From Lachnospiraceae bacterium (GTDB lineage: Bacteria; Bacillota; Clostridia; Lachnospirales; Lachnospiraceae), in assembly GCA_017463255.1 (NCBI GenBank), contig JAFTPP010000025.1:1-64000 (forward strand): a stretch of DNA of 64,000 nucleotides. The letters run 5' to 3'. Below are positions 1 through 8,544 of the stretch, piece by piece (the first letter of the stretch is position 1; the number at the start of each line of letters is the position of its first letter). The position numbers were made by a program, and so were the translations under genes. Below the pieces are notes generated by a model, which saw only the letters and a list, made by a program, of their open reading frames with translations, made no database searches and was not told the origin of the DNA.

Positions 1-21
1 TACCAACTGAGCTATCTGGGC
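1..21 (-). tRNA. 5' end of a tRNA gene, cut by the window edge (possibly tRNA-Phe)
   Basis: Read on the minus strand, the first bases give a 7-nt acceptor strand GCCCAGA, then T8-A9, the D-stem GCTC and the D-loop start AGTTGGTA, which is the canonical tRNA 5' portion. The anticodon lies outside the window, so the amino acid cannot be read. The acceptor sequence resembles clostridial tRNA-Phe from memory, but that is a guess. A matching promoter lies upstream at 58-86. Confidence 0.85.
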
Positions 22-57
22 ATCTTGAAAATGCCATAGGCATTTGCAACATGGAAC

Positions 58-86
58 ATTTTACATAATAGATTTATGCTTGTCAA
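58..86 (-). promoter_or_regulatory. Promoter of the tRNA gene or tRNA cluster
   Basis: On the minus strand there is a perfect -35 TTGACA (81-86) and a -10 TAAAAT (58-63) separated by 17 nt, about 37 nt before the tRNA 5' end. The near-consensus sigma-A promoter and its spacing fit a strongly transcribed stable-RNA gene. Confidence 0.7.
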
Positions 87-177
87 GCACTTAGAACATA
101 AAAAAATGAAAAAAATAATAACAAAAGTGATATAATAATTAAAACCGTATTATTGAGAGAAAGGGCATGAAATTATA

Positions 178-2037
178 ATGCATACAAGATGGCTTGCGCT
201 TAGATTGTTTTTTAAAAATTTCATAAGTCTTTTGGGGTTTGAATTAACCTTTAAACCCCTTGCATTGCTTATAGTATGTCCTTTATTGGTTTATGTATTT
301 AACGCCTCCATAAGAATGGCAGGATATACTTATTTGTCCAATGATAATCTGTTCCGTTTTTTGGAAACTCCCAGTACGATTGTAGTGTTTCTTATATTAC
401 TCATCATCCTGATGGTTTTTTATTTGTTTGAAATGTTAGCTTTGACGGGAACCTATCATGCCTCGTTTTTTAAGCACAAATTAAAAACGGTTGAAATATA
501 CCGTATGGGACTTAAACATCTGGGACGTGCCTTAAAACCCCAGAATTTTCATGCGGTTGTATGGGTTTTCTTTTTACTGCTTGCAATTAATATGATTTAT
601 CTTGCGGGACTTTTTCGTATTATCAGGCTTCCGGGATTTGTTACATCATATCTTGAAAGACATAAGCTTACCTTGATTATTTTGGCGGTGTTAATGCTTT
701 TACTGTCCATGCTTGCAGTGTTGCGCTTATATTGTCTTCAGAACTTTGTGATTGAAAAAAAGAATATTTTCAGAAGTAAACAGAAAAGCCGACGCATGAT
801 ACAGGGACATTATGGAAAGACCATTCTAAACCTTATTTTATGGAACGCCCTGATTGTAATAGGAAATCTTCTTTTATACCGCCTTACCATATGGACAACT
901 GCGGAAATTGCGTCTGCGCTTGGTACAAGCAGAACCTTGCAGATTATTACTTTAAAAAGCAGTGGGGTTTTTGTGTGGGTTATGATAGGAAGTTACTTCT
1001 TATTTTTTATCCCTTTAAACATTTTGTTCATCAGCACTTCTTACTATAGAAAAAAAGAAATGGCAGGAGAAGTAATTGAAGACTTTGTGCCCTTAGAACC
1101 CATCACCAAGAATCAGAAAAGAACAAGAAAGACGGTGGGGATTACCGTGGGTATCCTGGTGCTTAACAGTATATGCATGTTTCTTTTTTATTCGGACGAA
1201 ATGGAACTTAGGGCAGAACTCTTTCAAGTGCCTACGGTTATGGCGCATAGAGGAGATTCGTCTTTGGCACCGGAAAACACTATGGCTGCTTTTGAAGCGG
1301 CAATGGATGATATGGCGGATTGGATTGAACTGGATGTGCAGATGACCAAGGATGGTGTAGTGGTGGTTACCCATGATACGAATCTGAAACGTGTTACAGG
1401 TCTTAATAAGAATATATGGGAAGTTGAGTATAAAGATATTTGCGGGCTTGACGCGGGAGGATGGTTTAGTGCGGATTATGAAGGTGAATGTATTCCCACG
1501 CTAGAAGAAGTCCTTGCATATACGGACGGAGAAATACGCCTTAATATTGAGATGAAACCGAACGGACGTGAAACGGGATTTGAAGAAGAAGTGATTAGGC
1601 TTGTGAGGGAGTATGATGTTGAAGACAGCTGTATGATTTGCTGCATGCAATATAAAACCCTTGAAAGAATCAAAGAACTGGCACCGGAAATTGAGACGAC
1701 CTATGTGCTTATTATGGCATATGCAGATTTCTGGAAGGCAGATGCGGCTGATTCCTTTAGTATCAGTTACGGAATGCTTGATAAAAATGTGGTTGCAAAC
1801 ATTAAAAATATAGGTAAAGATGTATATGTATGGACTGTGAATACAAAAGAGCAGATGTTAAAGGCCATTGACATGGGCGTGGATGGTCTGATTACGGATT
1901 ATCCGTTACTTGCGGAGGAAATGATTTTATCACGATATACACCAGAGGAGATTATTGAACTCATCGAAGAAGATGTAGAAGAGATTATGGAAGATCTTAA
2001 TGAAGTTACTGAAAACATTGAATTGGAAAGGGAGTAA
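178..2037 (+). CDS. Membrane-anchored glycerophosphodiester phosphodiesterase
   Basis: The protein should hydrolyse glycerophosphodiesters (deacylated phospholipid head groups or teichoic-acid-type polymers) to glycerol-3-phosphate and an alcohol. The first ~345 residues contain about seven hydrophobic segments, the GDPD membrane domain known in Firmicutes. Residues ~350-600 are a GDPD TIM barrel: HRGD starts at H357, followed by APENT, the metal ligands E384 and D386 in IELDVQ, and a second catalytic His in THD near 399. The acidic Glu-rich tail is unremarkable. The start follows a GAGAGAAAGGG site; an ATG 11 nt earlier runs into a stop after three codons. A TATAAT at 131-136 may be its -10. 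The AraC gene begins 3 nt after the stop, so the two are probably co-transcribed. The catalytic domain probably faces outward. Confidence 0.9.
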   Translation: MHTRWLALRLFFKNFISLLGFELTFKPLALLIVCPLLVYVFNASIRMAGYTYLSNDNLFRFLETPSTIVVFLILLIILMVFYLFEMLALTGTYHASFFKHKLKTVEIYRMGLKHLGRALKPQNFHAVVWVFFLLLAINMIYLAGLFRIIRLPGFVTSYLERHKLTLIILAVLMLLLSMLAVLRLYCLQNFVIEKKNIFRSKQKSRRMIQGHYGKTILNLILWNALIVIGNLLLYRLTIWTTAEIASALGTSRTLQIITLKSSGVFVWVMIGSYFLFFIPLNILFISTSYYRKKEMAGEVIEDFVPLEPITKNQKRTRKTVGITVGILVLNSICMFLFYSDEMELRAELFQVPTVMAHRGDSSLAPENTMAAFEAAMDDMADWIELDVQMTKDGVVVVTHDTNLKRVTGLNKNIWEVEYKDICGLDAGGWFSADYEGECIPTLEEVLAYTDGEIRLNIEMKPNGRETGFEEEVIRLVREYDVEDSCMICCMQYKTLERIKELAPEIETTYVLIMAYADFWKADAADSFSISYGMLDKNVVANIKNIGKDVYVWTVNTKEQMLKAIDMGVDGLITDYPLLAEEMILSRYTPEEIIELIEEDVEEIMEDLNEVTENIELERE

Positions 2038-2040
2038 AAG

Positions 2041-2934
2041 ATGGAACAGGCATACAAACTTGAATTTGCTACGGACCAGACAGGAGAACTGTATTTAAAC
2101 TGTTGCGGATGTTCGAAAACAGAACCTTTACATAGCTTTGGCCCTGCCGTAAAACCCCATTATTTGATTCATTTTATTTTAGGCGGAAAAGGCATTTTTA
2201 AATTTGGCGGAAAAGAATACCCCTTAGAAGCAGGAACCGGATTTCTAATTGAGCCGGGGGAACTTGCTTTTTATCAGGCTGATGAAAAAGAACCATGGAC
2301 GTATCTTTGGGTAGGCTTTAGTGGTGCTAATGCCCCGGCACTTTTGCATAATATGGGATTATCTACCAAACATCCTATTTTTGCGTCAGGCCAATCGGAT
2401 GAGATGTACAGAGTGGTTAAGGATATGATGCAACATAATACCTTTGGGGCTGCCAATGAGTTAAGGCGTAATGGCTTATTAAGTATTTTCCTTTCCATGA
2501 TTGCTGAAGAGGTATCTATCCAGGAAAAAGAGGATGATGATAAGGCAAACACCTACGTAAAAAGAGCCATTGAGTTTGTATGCAGCAACTACTGTAACCC
2601 TATTAAGGTAACGGATATTGCCGATTATGTGTGTATTAACAGAAGTTATCTGTATACTCTTTTTCAGAATCAGATTAAGATGAGCCCGCAACAATTTCTC
2701 ACTATGTTTAGGATTGCAAAGGCGGGTGAATTATTACAGCTTACGAACCTTCCTATTGAGAGTATTGCCATCTCCTGCGGTTACAGCGATCCCCTTGTAT
2801 TTACCAAGGCTTTCCGTCAGACCAAGGGAATGTCTCCCAGTAAGTACCGTAAGGAATTTAAGGAAGGAACCAGCAGACACCGGTTGAATGATTTGGAACA
2901 GATTGAGCTGTTTATTAATCAGAAAAAACAATGA
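2041..2934 (+). CDS. AraC-family transcriptional regulator with N-terminal cupin domain
   Basis: This is a 297-residue AraC/XylS regulator. The N-terminal ~150 residues form a sugar-sensing cupin (HFILGGKGIFKFGGKEYPL, then an EPGE turn). The C-terminal ~100 residues hold the two helix-turn-helix motifs, with the typical AISCGYSDPLVFTKAFRQ second motif and the MSPSKYRKEF ending. Its ribosome site GGGAG lies inside the end of the upstream phosphodiesterase gene, so translation is likely coupled. It lies directly before galK, which makes control of galactose or galactoside use plausible, though the sequence does not show the ligand. Cytoplasmic DNA-binding protein. Confidence 0.9.
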   Translation: MEQAYKLEFATDQTGELYLNCCGCSKTEPLHSFGPAVKPHYLIHFILGGKGIFKFGGKEYPLEAGTGFLIEPGELAFYQADEKEPWTYLWVGFSGANAPALLHNMGLSTKHPIFASGQSDEMYRVVKDMMQHNTFGAANELRRNGLLSIFLSMIAEEVSIQEKEDDDKANTYVKRAIEFVCSNYCNPIKVTDIADYVCINRSYLYTLFQNQIKMSPQQFLTMFRIAKAGELLQLTNLPIESIAISCGYSDPLVFTKAFRQTKGMSPSKYRKEFKEGTSRHRLNDLEQIELFINQKKQ

Positions 2935-3023
2935 ATTTAACATTTTGACAGTTTTTTGCAACAAAGTGTTCTTTTCATAAATAGGAGTATGATATATAGT
3001 GACATTAGAAAGTTGCGGATGAA

Positions 3024-3057
3024 AACAGTTTTTGGAGTGCAAACTGTTGCGCAACAG
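3024..3057. promoter_or_regulatory. Palindromes in the galK leader (candidate operator)
   Basis: Two nested symmetries sit 45-78 nt before the galK start: AACAGTTT (3024-3031) pairs with AAACTGTT (3041-3048), and a perfect 14-nt palindrome CTGTTGCGCAACAG spans 3044-3057. Because the two overlap they could form alternative structures in RNA or a regulator site in DNA. A TTGACA at 2945-2950 is present upstream but no convincing -10 follows at 17 nt. Confidence 0.45.
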
Positions 3058-3101
3058 GTATTAACATTAAGTAATAGCAAAGAGCAAAGGAGAACGGGGT
3101 T

Positions 3102-4265
3102 ATGAAACAAACAGTTTGGAACAAATTTGCAGAAGTATTTGGGGATACAGAAGGTGCAAAAGTATATTTTGCTCCGGGACGTGTGAACATGATTGGTGAA
3201 CACACAGATTATAACGGCGGACACGTATTTCCAAGCGCCCTTACAATCGGAACATACGGTGTGGCACGTAAGAGAGAAGACAGAAAGCTTCGTTTTTATT
3301 CTATGAATTTTGAACAACTTGGAGTGATTGAGTCATCTATCGATGGTTTAAAACCGGAAAAAGAGGCAGATTGGACCAATTATCCAAAGGGAGTTATGTG
3401 GGCATTCGGTGAAAGAGGATTTGAGATTCCATGCGGTATGGATCTTTTATTAAATGGTAACATTCCAAATGGTTCAGGTTTATCTTCATCTGCATCAGTG
3501 GAAGTATTAACAGGATTTATCTTAAGAGATATGTTTGGTTTTGATGTGACCAATCAGGACCTTGCATTGATTGGCCAGTTCTCAGAAAATAAATTTAATG
3601 GCGTAAACTGTGGTATCATGGACCAGTTTGCCATTGCCATGGGTAAAAAAGATCATGCGATTTTCCTTGATACAGCAGACCTTTCTTATGAATATGCACC
3701 TATCGTACTTGAAGATGCAAAAATTGTTATTGCATGCTCTAACAAGAAACGTGGTCTTGGCGATTCTAAATATAACGAAAGAAGAAGCGAATGTGAAACA
3801 GCACTTGCTGAGCTTCAGAAGGTTGTTGATATCAAGTCTTTAGGTGAGCTTACGGAAGAAGAATTTGAGTCATATAAAGGTGCAATTGCAGACCCTATCC
3901 GTGAAAAACGCGCAAAACATGCGGTTTATGAAAACCAGAGAACTATTAAGGCTGTAAAAGCATTAAAGGATAATGACATTAAATTATTCGGTGAATTAAT
4001 GAATGCGTCTCACGTTTCTTTAAGAGATGACTATGAAGTAACCGGAATTGAACTTGATACATTGGTTGAAAATTCTTGGAAGCAGGAAGGTGTTATCGGT
4101 TCCCGTATGACAGGTGCAGGCTTTGGCGGATGTACCGTAAGTATTGTAAAAACCGACTGTGTTGATGCATTCATCAAAAATGTGGGTGAAGCTTACCTTG
4201 CTAAAATCGGATATGCTGCTGACTTCTATGTTGTAGATATCGGAGACGGTCCAAGCGTACTCTAA
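3102..4265 (+). CDS. galK: Galactokinase
   Basis: GalK phosphorylates alpha-D-galactose at C1 with ATP, the first committed step of the Leloir pathway, in the cytoplasm. The 387-residue length is normal. The galactokinase signature GRVNMIGEHTDYNGG is near residue 25, the GHMP ATP-binding motif NGSGLSSSASVEV near 124-136, and the C-terminal GHMP motif GSRMTGAGFGGC near 330. The start follows AAAGGAGAACGGGGTT. galT follows after a 114-nt gap that holds a hairpin, so the pair is either one operon with a partial stop signal or two units. No galE is seen in the window. Identification is secure. Confidence 0.97.
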   Translation: MKQTVWNKFAEVFGDTEGAKVYFAPGRVNMIGEHTDYNGGHVFPSALTIGTYGVARKREDRKLRFYSMNFEQLGVIESSIDGLKPEKEADWTNYPKGVMWAFGERGFEIPCGMDLLLNGNIPNGSGLSSSASVEVLTGFILRDMFGFDVTNQDLALIGQFSENKFNGVNCGIMDQFAIAMGKKDHAIFLDTADLSYEYAPIVLEDAKIVIACSNKKRGLGDSKYNERRSECETALAELQKVVDIKSLGELTEEEFESYKGAIADPIREKRAKHAVYENQRTIKAVKALKDNDIKLFGELMNASHVSLRDDYEVTGIELDTLVENSWKQEGVIGSRMTGAGFGGCTVSIVKTDCVDAFIKNVGEAYLAKIGYAADFYVVDIGDGPSVL

Positions 4266-4294
4266 TTACTAACTTAAGACACTAAGAATCTCAT

Positions 4295-4330
4295 TACGGT
4301 TCATGCTCTATAATGGGTATGAACCGTAAA
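4295..4330 (+). terminator. Hairpin between galK and galT, without a U-tract
   Basis: TTACGGTTCAT (4295-4305) is perfectly complementary to ATGAACCGTAA (4320-4330), with a 14-nt loop. No U-run follows, so it is not a standard intrinsic terminator. It may protect the galK transcript end, attenuate transcription or bind protein. Confidence 0.5.
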
Positions 4331-4379
4331 TACAGTAACCCTAATGCAATTATGGATTGGATAAGATAGAGAGGACACC

Positions 4380-5888
4380 ATGAATAAGATAGAAATTAAC
4401 ATCAAAAAACTTGTAAAATATGGTCTTTTAACAGGACTTGTAAAAGAAGAAGATGCTATTTATACAACAAACCGTTTACTTGAGTTGTTCGCAATTGAAG
4501 ATATGGAATGCGAAGAAGAAGTAACCATGACGGTGGAAGAGCTTCCGGAAGTGCTTAACGAAATGATGGATTATGCGGTAGAGCAGGGCATTATGAAGGA
4601 AGACGGAATTGTATACCGTGATTTATTTGATACTAAGATTATGAGTATGTTGGTGGGAAGACCTTCCGAAGTGATTGGCGAGTTCTGGGATTTATATAAA
4701 GAATCTCCGGAAGCGGCTACTGACTTTTTCTATAAATTCAGTCAGGATACAGACTATATCAGAAGATATCGTATTGCAAAGGATGTAAAATGGGTGACAC
4801 CGACAGAATATGGTGACATTGACATTACCATTAATCTTTCTAAACCGGAAAAAGATCCAAAGGCTATTGCGGCTGCAAAGCTTGCAAAACAGTCAGGATA
4901 TCCCAAATGTCTTCTTTGTGTAGAAAATGAAGGATATGCAGGACGTGTAAATCATCCTGCACGTCAGAATCACAGAATTATCCCTGTGACAATCAACGAT
5001 AGCCGTTGGGGATTCCAGTATTCTCCATACGTTTACTATAATGAGCACTGTATCGTTTTCAACAGTGCCCACACACCTATGAAGATTGAACGCGCTACTT
5101 TCTGCAAGCTGTTTGACTTCGTAAAACAGTTCCCACACTATTTTGTGGGTTCTAACGCAGACCTTCCGATTGTTGGCGGTTCTATTTTAAGCCATGATCA
5201 TTTCCAGGGTGGTCACTATGAATTCGCTATGGCTAAGGCTCCTGTTGAAAAAGAATTTACTGTAGCCGGATTTGAAGATGTAAAAGCCGGCATTGTAAAA
5301 TGGCCTATGAGTGTTATCCGTTTAAGCTGCAAGGATTCAGACAGAATTATCGAACTTGCTGACAAGATTTTAGGAAAATGGCGCGGATACACAGATGAAG
5401 CAGCATTTGTATTTGCCGAAACTGATGGGGAACCACATAACACCATTACTCCTATTGCAAGAAAACGTGGGGACAACTTCGAAATGGATTTGGTACTTCG
5501 TAACAATATTACTACCGAAGAACATCCTCTTGGAGTATACCATCCACATGCCGAGCTTCATCATATTAAAAAAGAAAATATCGGTTTAATTGAAGTTATG
5601 GGACTTGCAGTTCTTCCTTCCAGACTTAAGACAGAGCTTGCAGATTTGGCAGATGCGATTCTTGCGGGAAGTGATTTGCGCGCAGATGAAACATTAGAAA
5701 AGCATGCTGACTGGGTAGACGAATTTATGCCGAAATATGCAGATGTGAATAAAGATAACATCATGCAGATTCTTGAAGACGAAGTAGGACTTGTATTTGC
5801 AAAGGTATTAGAGCATGCAGGTGTTTATAAACGTACCGAAGAAGGCATGGAAGCATTCTTAAGATTTGTGGCTGAATTGAACGTATAG
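4380..5888 (+). CDS. galT: UDP-glucose--hexose-1-phosphate uridylyltransferase (class II GalT)
   Basis: GalT exchanges galactose-1-phosphate with UDP-glucose to give glucose-1-phosphate and UDP-galactose, the second Leloir step. The 502-residue length and the layout (long N-terminal helical part, then GalP_UDP_transf segments) match the Firmicute class II family, not the ~350-residue class I enzymes. The conserved SILSHDHFQGG stretch near 268-278 contains the histidine-rich region expected of the family, and residues around CLLCVENEGYAGRVNHPARQNH fit as well. The start ATG is preceded by AGAGAGGACACC. It follows galK on the same strand and needs UDP-galactose epimerase encoded elsewhere to complete the cycle. 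Confidence 0.96.
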   Translation: MNKIEINIKKLVKYGLLTGLVKEEDAIYTTNRLLELFAIEDMECEEEVTMTVEELPEVLNEMMDYAVEQGIMKEDGIVYRDLFDTKIMSMLVGRPSEVIGEFWDLYKESPEAATDFFYKFSQDTDYIRRYRIAKDVKWVTPTEYGDIDITINLSKPEKDPKAIAAAKLAKQSGYPKCLLCVENEGYAGRVNHPARQNHRIIPVTINDSRWGFQYSPYVYYNEHCIVFNSAHTPMKIERATFCKLFDFVKQFPHYFVGSNADLPIVGGSILSHDHFQGGHYEFAMAKAPVEKEFTVAGFEDVKAGIVKWPMSVIRLSCKDSDRIIELADKILGKWRGYTDEAAFVFAETDGEPHNTITPIARKRGDNFEMDLVLRNNITTEEHPLGVYHPHAELHHIKKENIGLIEVMGLAVLPSRLKTELADLADAILAGSDLRADETLEKHADWVDEFMPKYADVNKDNIMQILEDEVGLVFAKVLEHAGVYKRTEEGMEAFLRFVAELNV

Positions 5889-5985
5889 TATATTGGATTT
5901 ATTGACAAAAGAATTGAATGATTATAACATAAACATATGATTTCGGTGTGGTATCAGCATATGATGCAGAGATAGGGGTATACGA

Positions 5986-6981
5986 ATGACGGACAAGGTA
6001 CGTTTAGCGGATATTGCAGAACACTTGGGAGTAAGTATAGTATCTGTTTCAAAAGCTTTGGCGGGTAAAGATGGCGTAAGTGAGGAAACAAGAAATAAAA
6101 TAGTTGCTCTGGCGGAGGAATGGGATTACGTTCCTTTAAGAACGAAAGTGAAAAAGACTGGAGAAGAAATATCTGGAAACATTGGTATTTTGGTTGCTGA
6201 CCGGTTCTTTTCAGATAATGCGTTCTATACTAAATTATATCGACAAATTCAAATGGCATGCAATTCTTGTGGATTCTCTGCGGTGTTAGAAATTGTTACT
6301 TGGGAAGCTGAGAACCGGTGTGTAATGCCTACTATTATCCAAGGTAATAAAGTGGATGGATTTATTATGATGGGTGAAATCCAAAGAGAATATCTGAAAA
6401 TGATTATTCGTAGTAAACTACCATATATGTTGCTGGATTTCTATGATGAGGAATCTGATTCAGATGGAATTACCAGTGATAATGTAGCGGGAGGCTACCG
6501 ATTAACGACACATTTGCTTGAGTCCGGTAAGAAATCGGTAGGCTTTGTGGGGAGTATAAATGCTACAAGTTCTATCTTGGACCGTTTTTTGGGATATACA
6601 AAAGCCTTGACTAGAAAGGACATTAAAATTGATTATAAATGGGTGCTGGAAGATAGAGATGAAGAAGGTAATTTTGTTCCGGTGAAATTGCCCGAACACT
6701 TACCAGAGGCGTTTGTGTGTAGTTGTGACGAGGTTGCTTATAATCTTGTTTTGCAACTAAAGGATATGGGGTATCGGGTACCCGAGGATATTGGGGTCGC
6801 AGGGTATGATGATTATTATTTTTCACAAATGAGTGTCCCTCAATTAACGACCTATCGAGTAAATTATGAAGAGATGGGAAATATGGTTGTAAGACAAATG
6901 ATAAGTCGTATCAGAGGAACGTATATTTCTCATGGAAATATAGTGGTTAAAGGTGATTTTGTTAAGAGAGAATCTACTTAA
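5986..6981 (+). CDS. LacI-family transcriptional regulator
   Basis: The 331-residue protein starts with a LacI helix-turn-helix (LADIAEHLGVSIVSVSKALAG, residues ~6-26) and a hinge helix region, followed by a periplasmic-binding-protein-like effector domain. The C-terminal part has the usual GYDDYYFSQMSVPQLTTY pattern. It has its own ribosome site (GATAGGGGTATACGA) and ends at a strong terminator at 7009-7048. It directly precedes a sugar ABC importer operon, so it probably controls that operon, possibly with galactosides as effector because galK and galT lie upstream. The effector cannot be read from sequence. Confidence 0.92.
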   Translation: MTDKVRLADIAEHLGVSIVSVSKALAGKDGVSEETRNKIVALAEEWDYVPLRTKVKKTGEEISGNIGILVADRFFSDNAFYTKLYRQIQMACNSCGFSAVLEIVTWEAENRCVMPTIIQGNKVDGFIMMGEIQREYLKMIIRSKLPYMLLDFYDEESDSDGITSDNVAGGYRLTTHLLESGKKSVGFVGSINATSSILDRFLGYTKALTRKDIKIDYKWVLEDRDEEGNFVPVKLPEHLPEAFVCSCDEVAYNLVLQLKDMGYRVPEDIGVAGYDDYYFSQMSVPQLTTYRVNYEEMGNMVVRQMISRIRGTYISHGNIVVKGDFVKREST

Positions 6982-7008
6982 CACGTTTATTTAAGTAAAT
7001 AAAGAGCT

Positions 7009-7048
7009 AAAAATTGGTCTATTTAATCAAAATAGACCAATTTTTTTT
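7009..7048 (+). terminator. Intrinsic terminator after the LacI gene
   Basis: A near-perfect stem AAATTGGTCTATTT / AAATAGACCAATTT with a short loop is followed by eight T residues (7041-7048). The leading A-run makes it potentially active in both directions. Confidence 0.9.
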
Positions 7049-7078
7049 GTTCAATAGGTAGAAAAAAGACTTTTAAAG

Positions 7079-7107
7079 TTGACAATATCTAGGTAAAATG
7101 CCATACT
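7079..7107 (+). promoter_or_regulatory. Promoter of the sugar ABC importer operon
   Basis: Perfect -35 TTGACA (7079-7084), 17-nt spacer, -10 CATACT (7102-7107), just after the LacI terminator and ~70 nt before the binding-protein start. Confidence 0.75.
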
Positions 7108-7119
7108 AAACAGGCAATC

Positions 7120-7153
7120 AATTAAGCTAAATAAAAATAAATAAGGCTTAATT
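7120..7153 (+). promoter_or_regulatory. Inverted repeat in the importer leader (possible operator)
   Basis: AATTAAGC (7120-7127) and GCTTAATT (7146-7153) are exact inverted repeats 18 nt apart, between the -10 element and the ribosome site AGGGAGGAA. The spacing fits two repressor half-sites or an AT-rich leader hairpin. The LacI-family protein encoded immediately upstream is the obvious candidate binder, but typical LacI operators are more compact. Confidence 0.35.
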
Positions 7154-7175
7154 AAAAACATAGGGAGGAATAAAA

Positions 7176-8456
7176 ATGAAAAGAGTAATGAAAAAAATTG
7201 TTACTTTGATGCTTGTAGTGGTTATGGCAATGTCAATGGCTGCTTGTGGCTCTGGTGACAAAGATGGTAAGGTGACAATTACGTTCCTTACAAACCGTAC
7301 TGACTTAGACAATGATGGTACATACGAGGCATTGATTGCTAAATTTAATGAAAAGCATCCTAATATCAATGTAGAAGTTCAGTCAATCACAGATTATGCC
7401 GGAGAATTAGCAACTCGTATGCAGACAAAAGAATACGGAGATGTTCTTTTGATTCCGGATGCAGTTCCAAAGACAGAATATCCAAAATATTTCGAATCTT
7501 TCGGTACAGTTGAAGAATTAAGCGATATTTATCGTGAAGGATACTTATACAGCAAATGGTATGACAACCAGGTTTATGGTTTAGCTTATATGTGTACAGT
7601 ACAGGGTATTGTATATAACAAAGCTGTTTTTGCTGATGCAGGTATTACAACACTTCCTACAACTCCGGAAGAATTCTTAAACTGCTTACAGATGATTAAA
7701 GACAATACAGATGCTATTCCATATTATACAAATGCTAACTCAGGATGGACTTTAGATCAGTGGGAAGACCATACAGCGGGATCAATTACAGGTGATTCAA
7801 GCTATAGAAATAATGAATTACCATATGATGCAAACGCGTTTGAAGAAGGCGGTTCACACTACGTGGTAGCTAAATTATTATATGATATCATTGATCAGGG
7901 CTTATGTGAAGCTGACCCAACTACATGCGACTGGGAAGCAAGTAAGTTAATGATGAACAATGGTGAAATCGGATGTATGGTACTTGGCTCATGGGCTATC
8001 AGCCAGATGAAAGAAGCAGGTGAAAATGCTGATGATATCGGTTATATGCCATTCCCATACACTGTAGATGGTAAACAGTATGCAAGCTCAGGTACAGACT
8101 ACTGCTACGCTATTAACAAGAATTCAAAACATAAAGAAGAAGCAAAAGCATTCATTGAATTTTTGGTTAACGAATCGGGCTTGGCTTTAGACCAGGGTGG
8201 TATCAGCTTATTAAAAGATGATCCGATGCCAGCAGGTTTAGAAGAATTTGAAGGCGTTGAATTTATCGTTGATCAGCCGGCAACAGATGAAAATGCAGGT
8301 TTATTAGATGAGGTTCAGCAGGAAAGCGGAATTACATTATATGATAATGGTTCACGTTTAAATGGGGTTGTTGATATTGCAAGAGGCGCATCCAGCCAGA
8401 CTTTTGAGGAATATATGAAGTCGTTAGCTGAAAAATGGGCTGCTGCAGTTAAATAA
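7176..8456 (+). CDS. Extracellular sugar-binding lipoprotein of an ABC importer
   Basis: This is the solute receptor of a carbohydrate (CUT1-type) ABC importer, tethered outside the membrane. A signal peptide ends in the lipobox SMAAC with lipidated C24. The rest (426 residues in total) has the family 1 solute-binding pattern: NEKHPNINVEVQ, MCTVQGIVYNKAVFADAG, and NGEIGCMVLGSWAISQM. The excellent ribosome site AGGGAGGAA precedes the ATG by 8 nt. Two permease genes follow after a hairpin that probably lets the binding protein be made in excess. The transported sugar is unknown; galactosides are a guess from the neighbouring galK and galT. Confidence 0.93.
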   Translation: MKRVMKKIVTLMLVVVMAMSMAACGSGDKDGKVTITFLTNRTDLDNDGTYEALIAKFNEKHPNINVEVQSITDYAGELATRMQTKEYGDVLLIPDAVPKTEYPKYFESFGTVEELSDIYREGYLYSKWYDNQVYGLAYMCTVQGIVYNKAVFADAGITTLPTTPEEFLNCLQMIKDNTDAIPYYTNANSGWTLDQWEDHTAGSITGDSSYRNNELPYDANAFEEGGSHYVVAKLLYDIIDQGLCEADPTTCDWEASKLMMNNGEIGCMVLGSWAISQMKEAGENADDIGYMPFPYTVDGKQYASSGTDYCYAINKNSKHKEEAKAFIEFLVNESGLALDQGGISLLKDDPMPAGLEEFEGVEFIVDQPATDENAGLLDEVQQESGITLYDNGSRLNGVVDIARGASSQTFEEYMKSLAEKWAAAVK

Positions 8457-8473
8457 GTATTTTGTTCGGATTC

Positions 8474-8505
8474 ATGAGCTACTCTTTATAAGCAGAGTGG
8501 CTCAT
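8474..8505 (+). terminator. Intercistronic hairpin between binding protein and permease
   Basis: ATGAGCTACTCT (8474-8485) pairs with AGAGTGGCTCAT (8494-8505) with one G-U pair and an 8-nt loop. Only a weak T-rich stretch follows. Such hairpins after sugar-binding-protein genes usually stabilise the upstream message or cause partial termination, reducing permease expression. Confidence 0.7.
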
Positions 8506-8544
8506 GCTTTCTGTTATCAGTAAGTTGTGCAACAGGAGGGGCGA

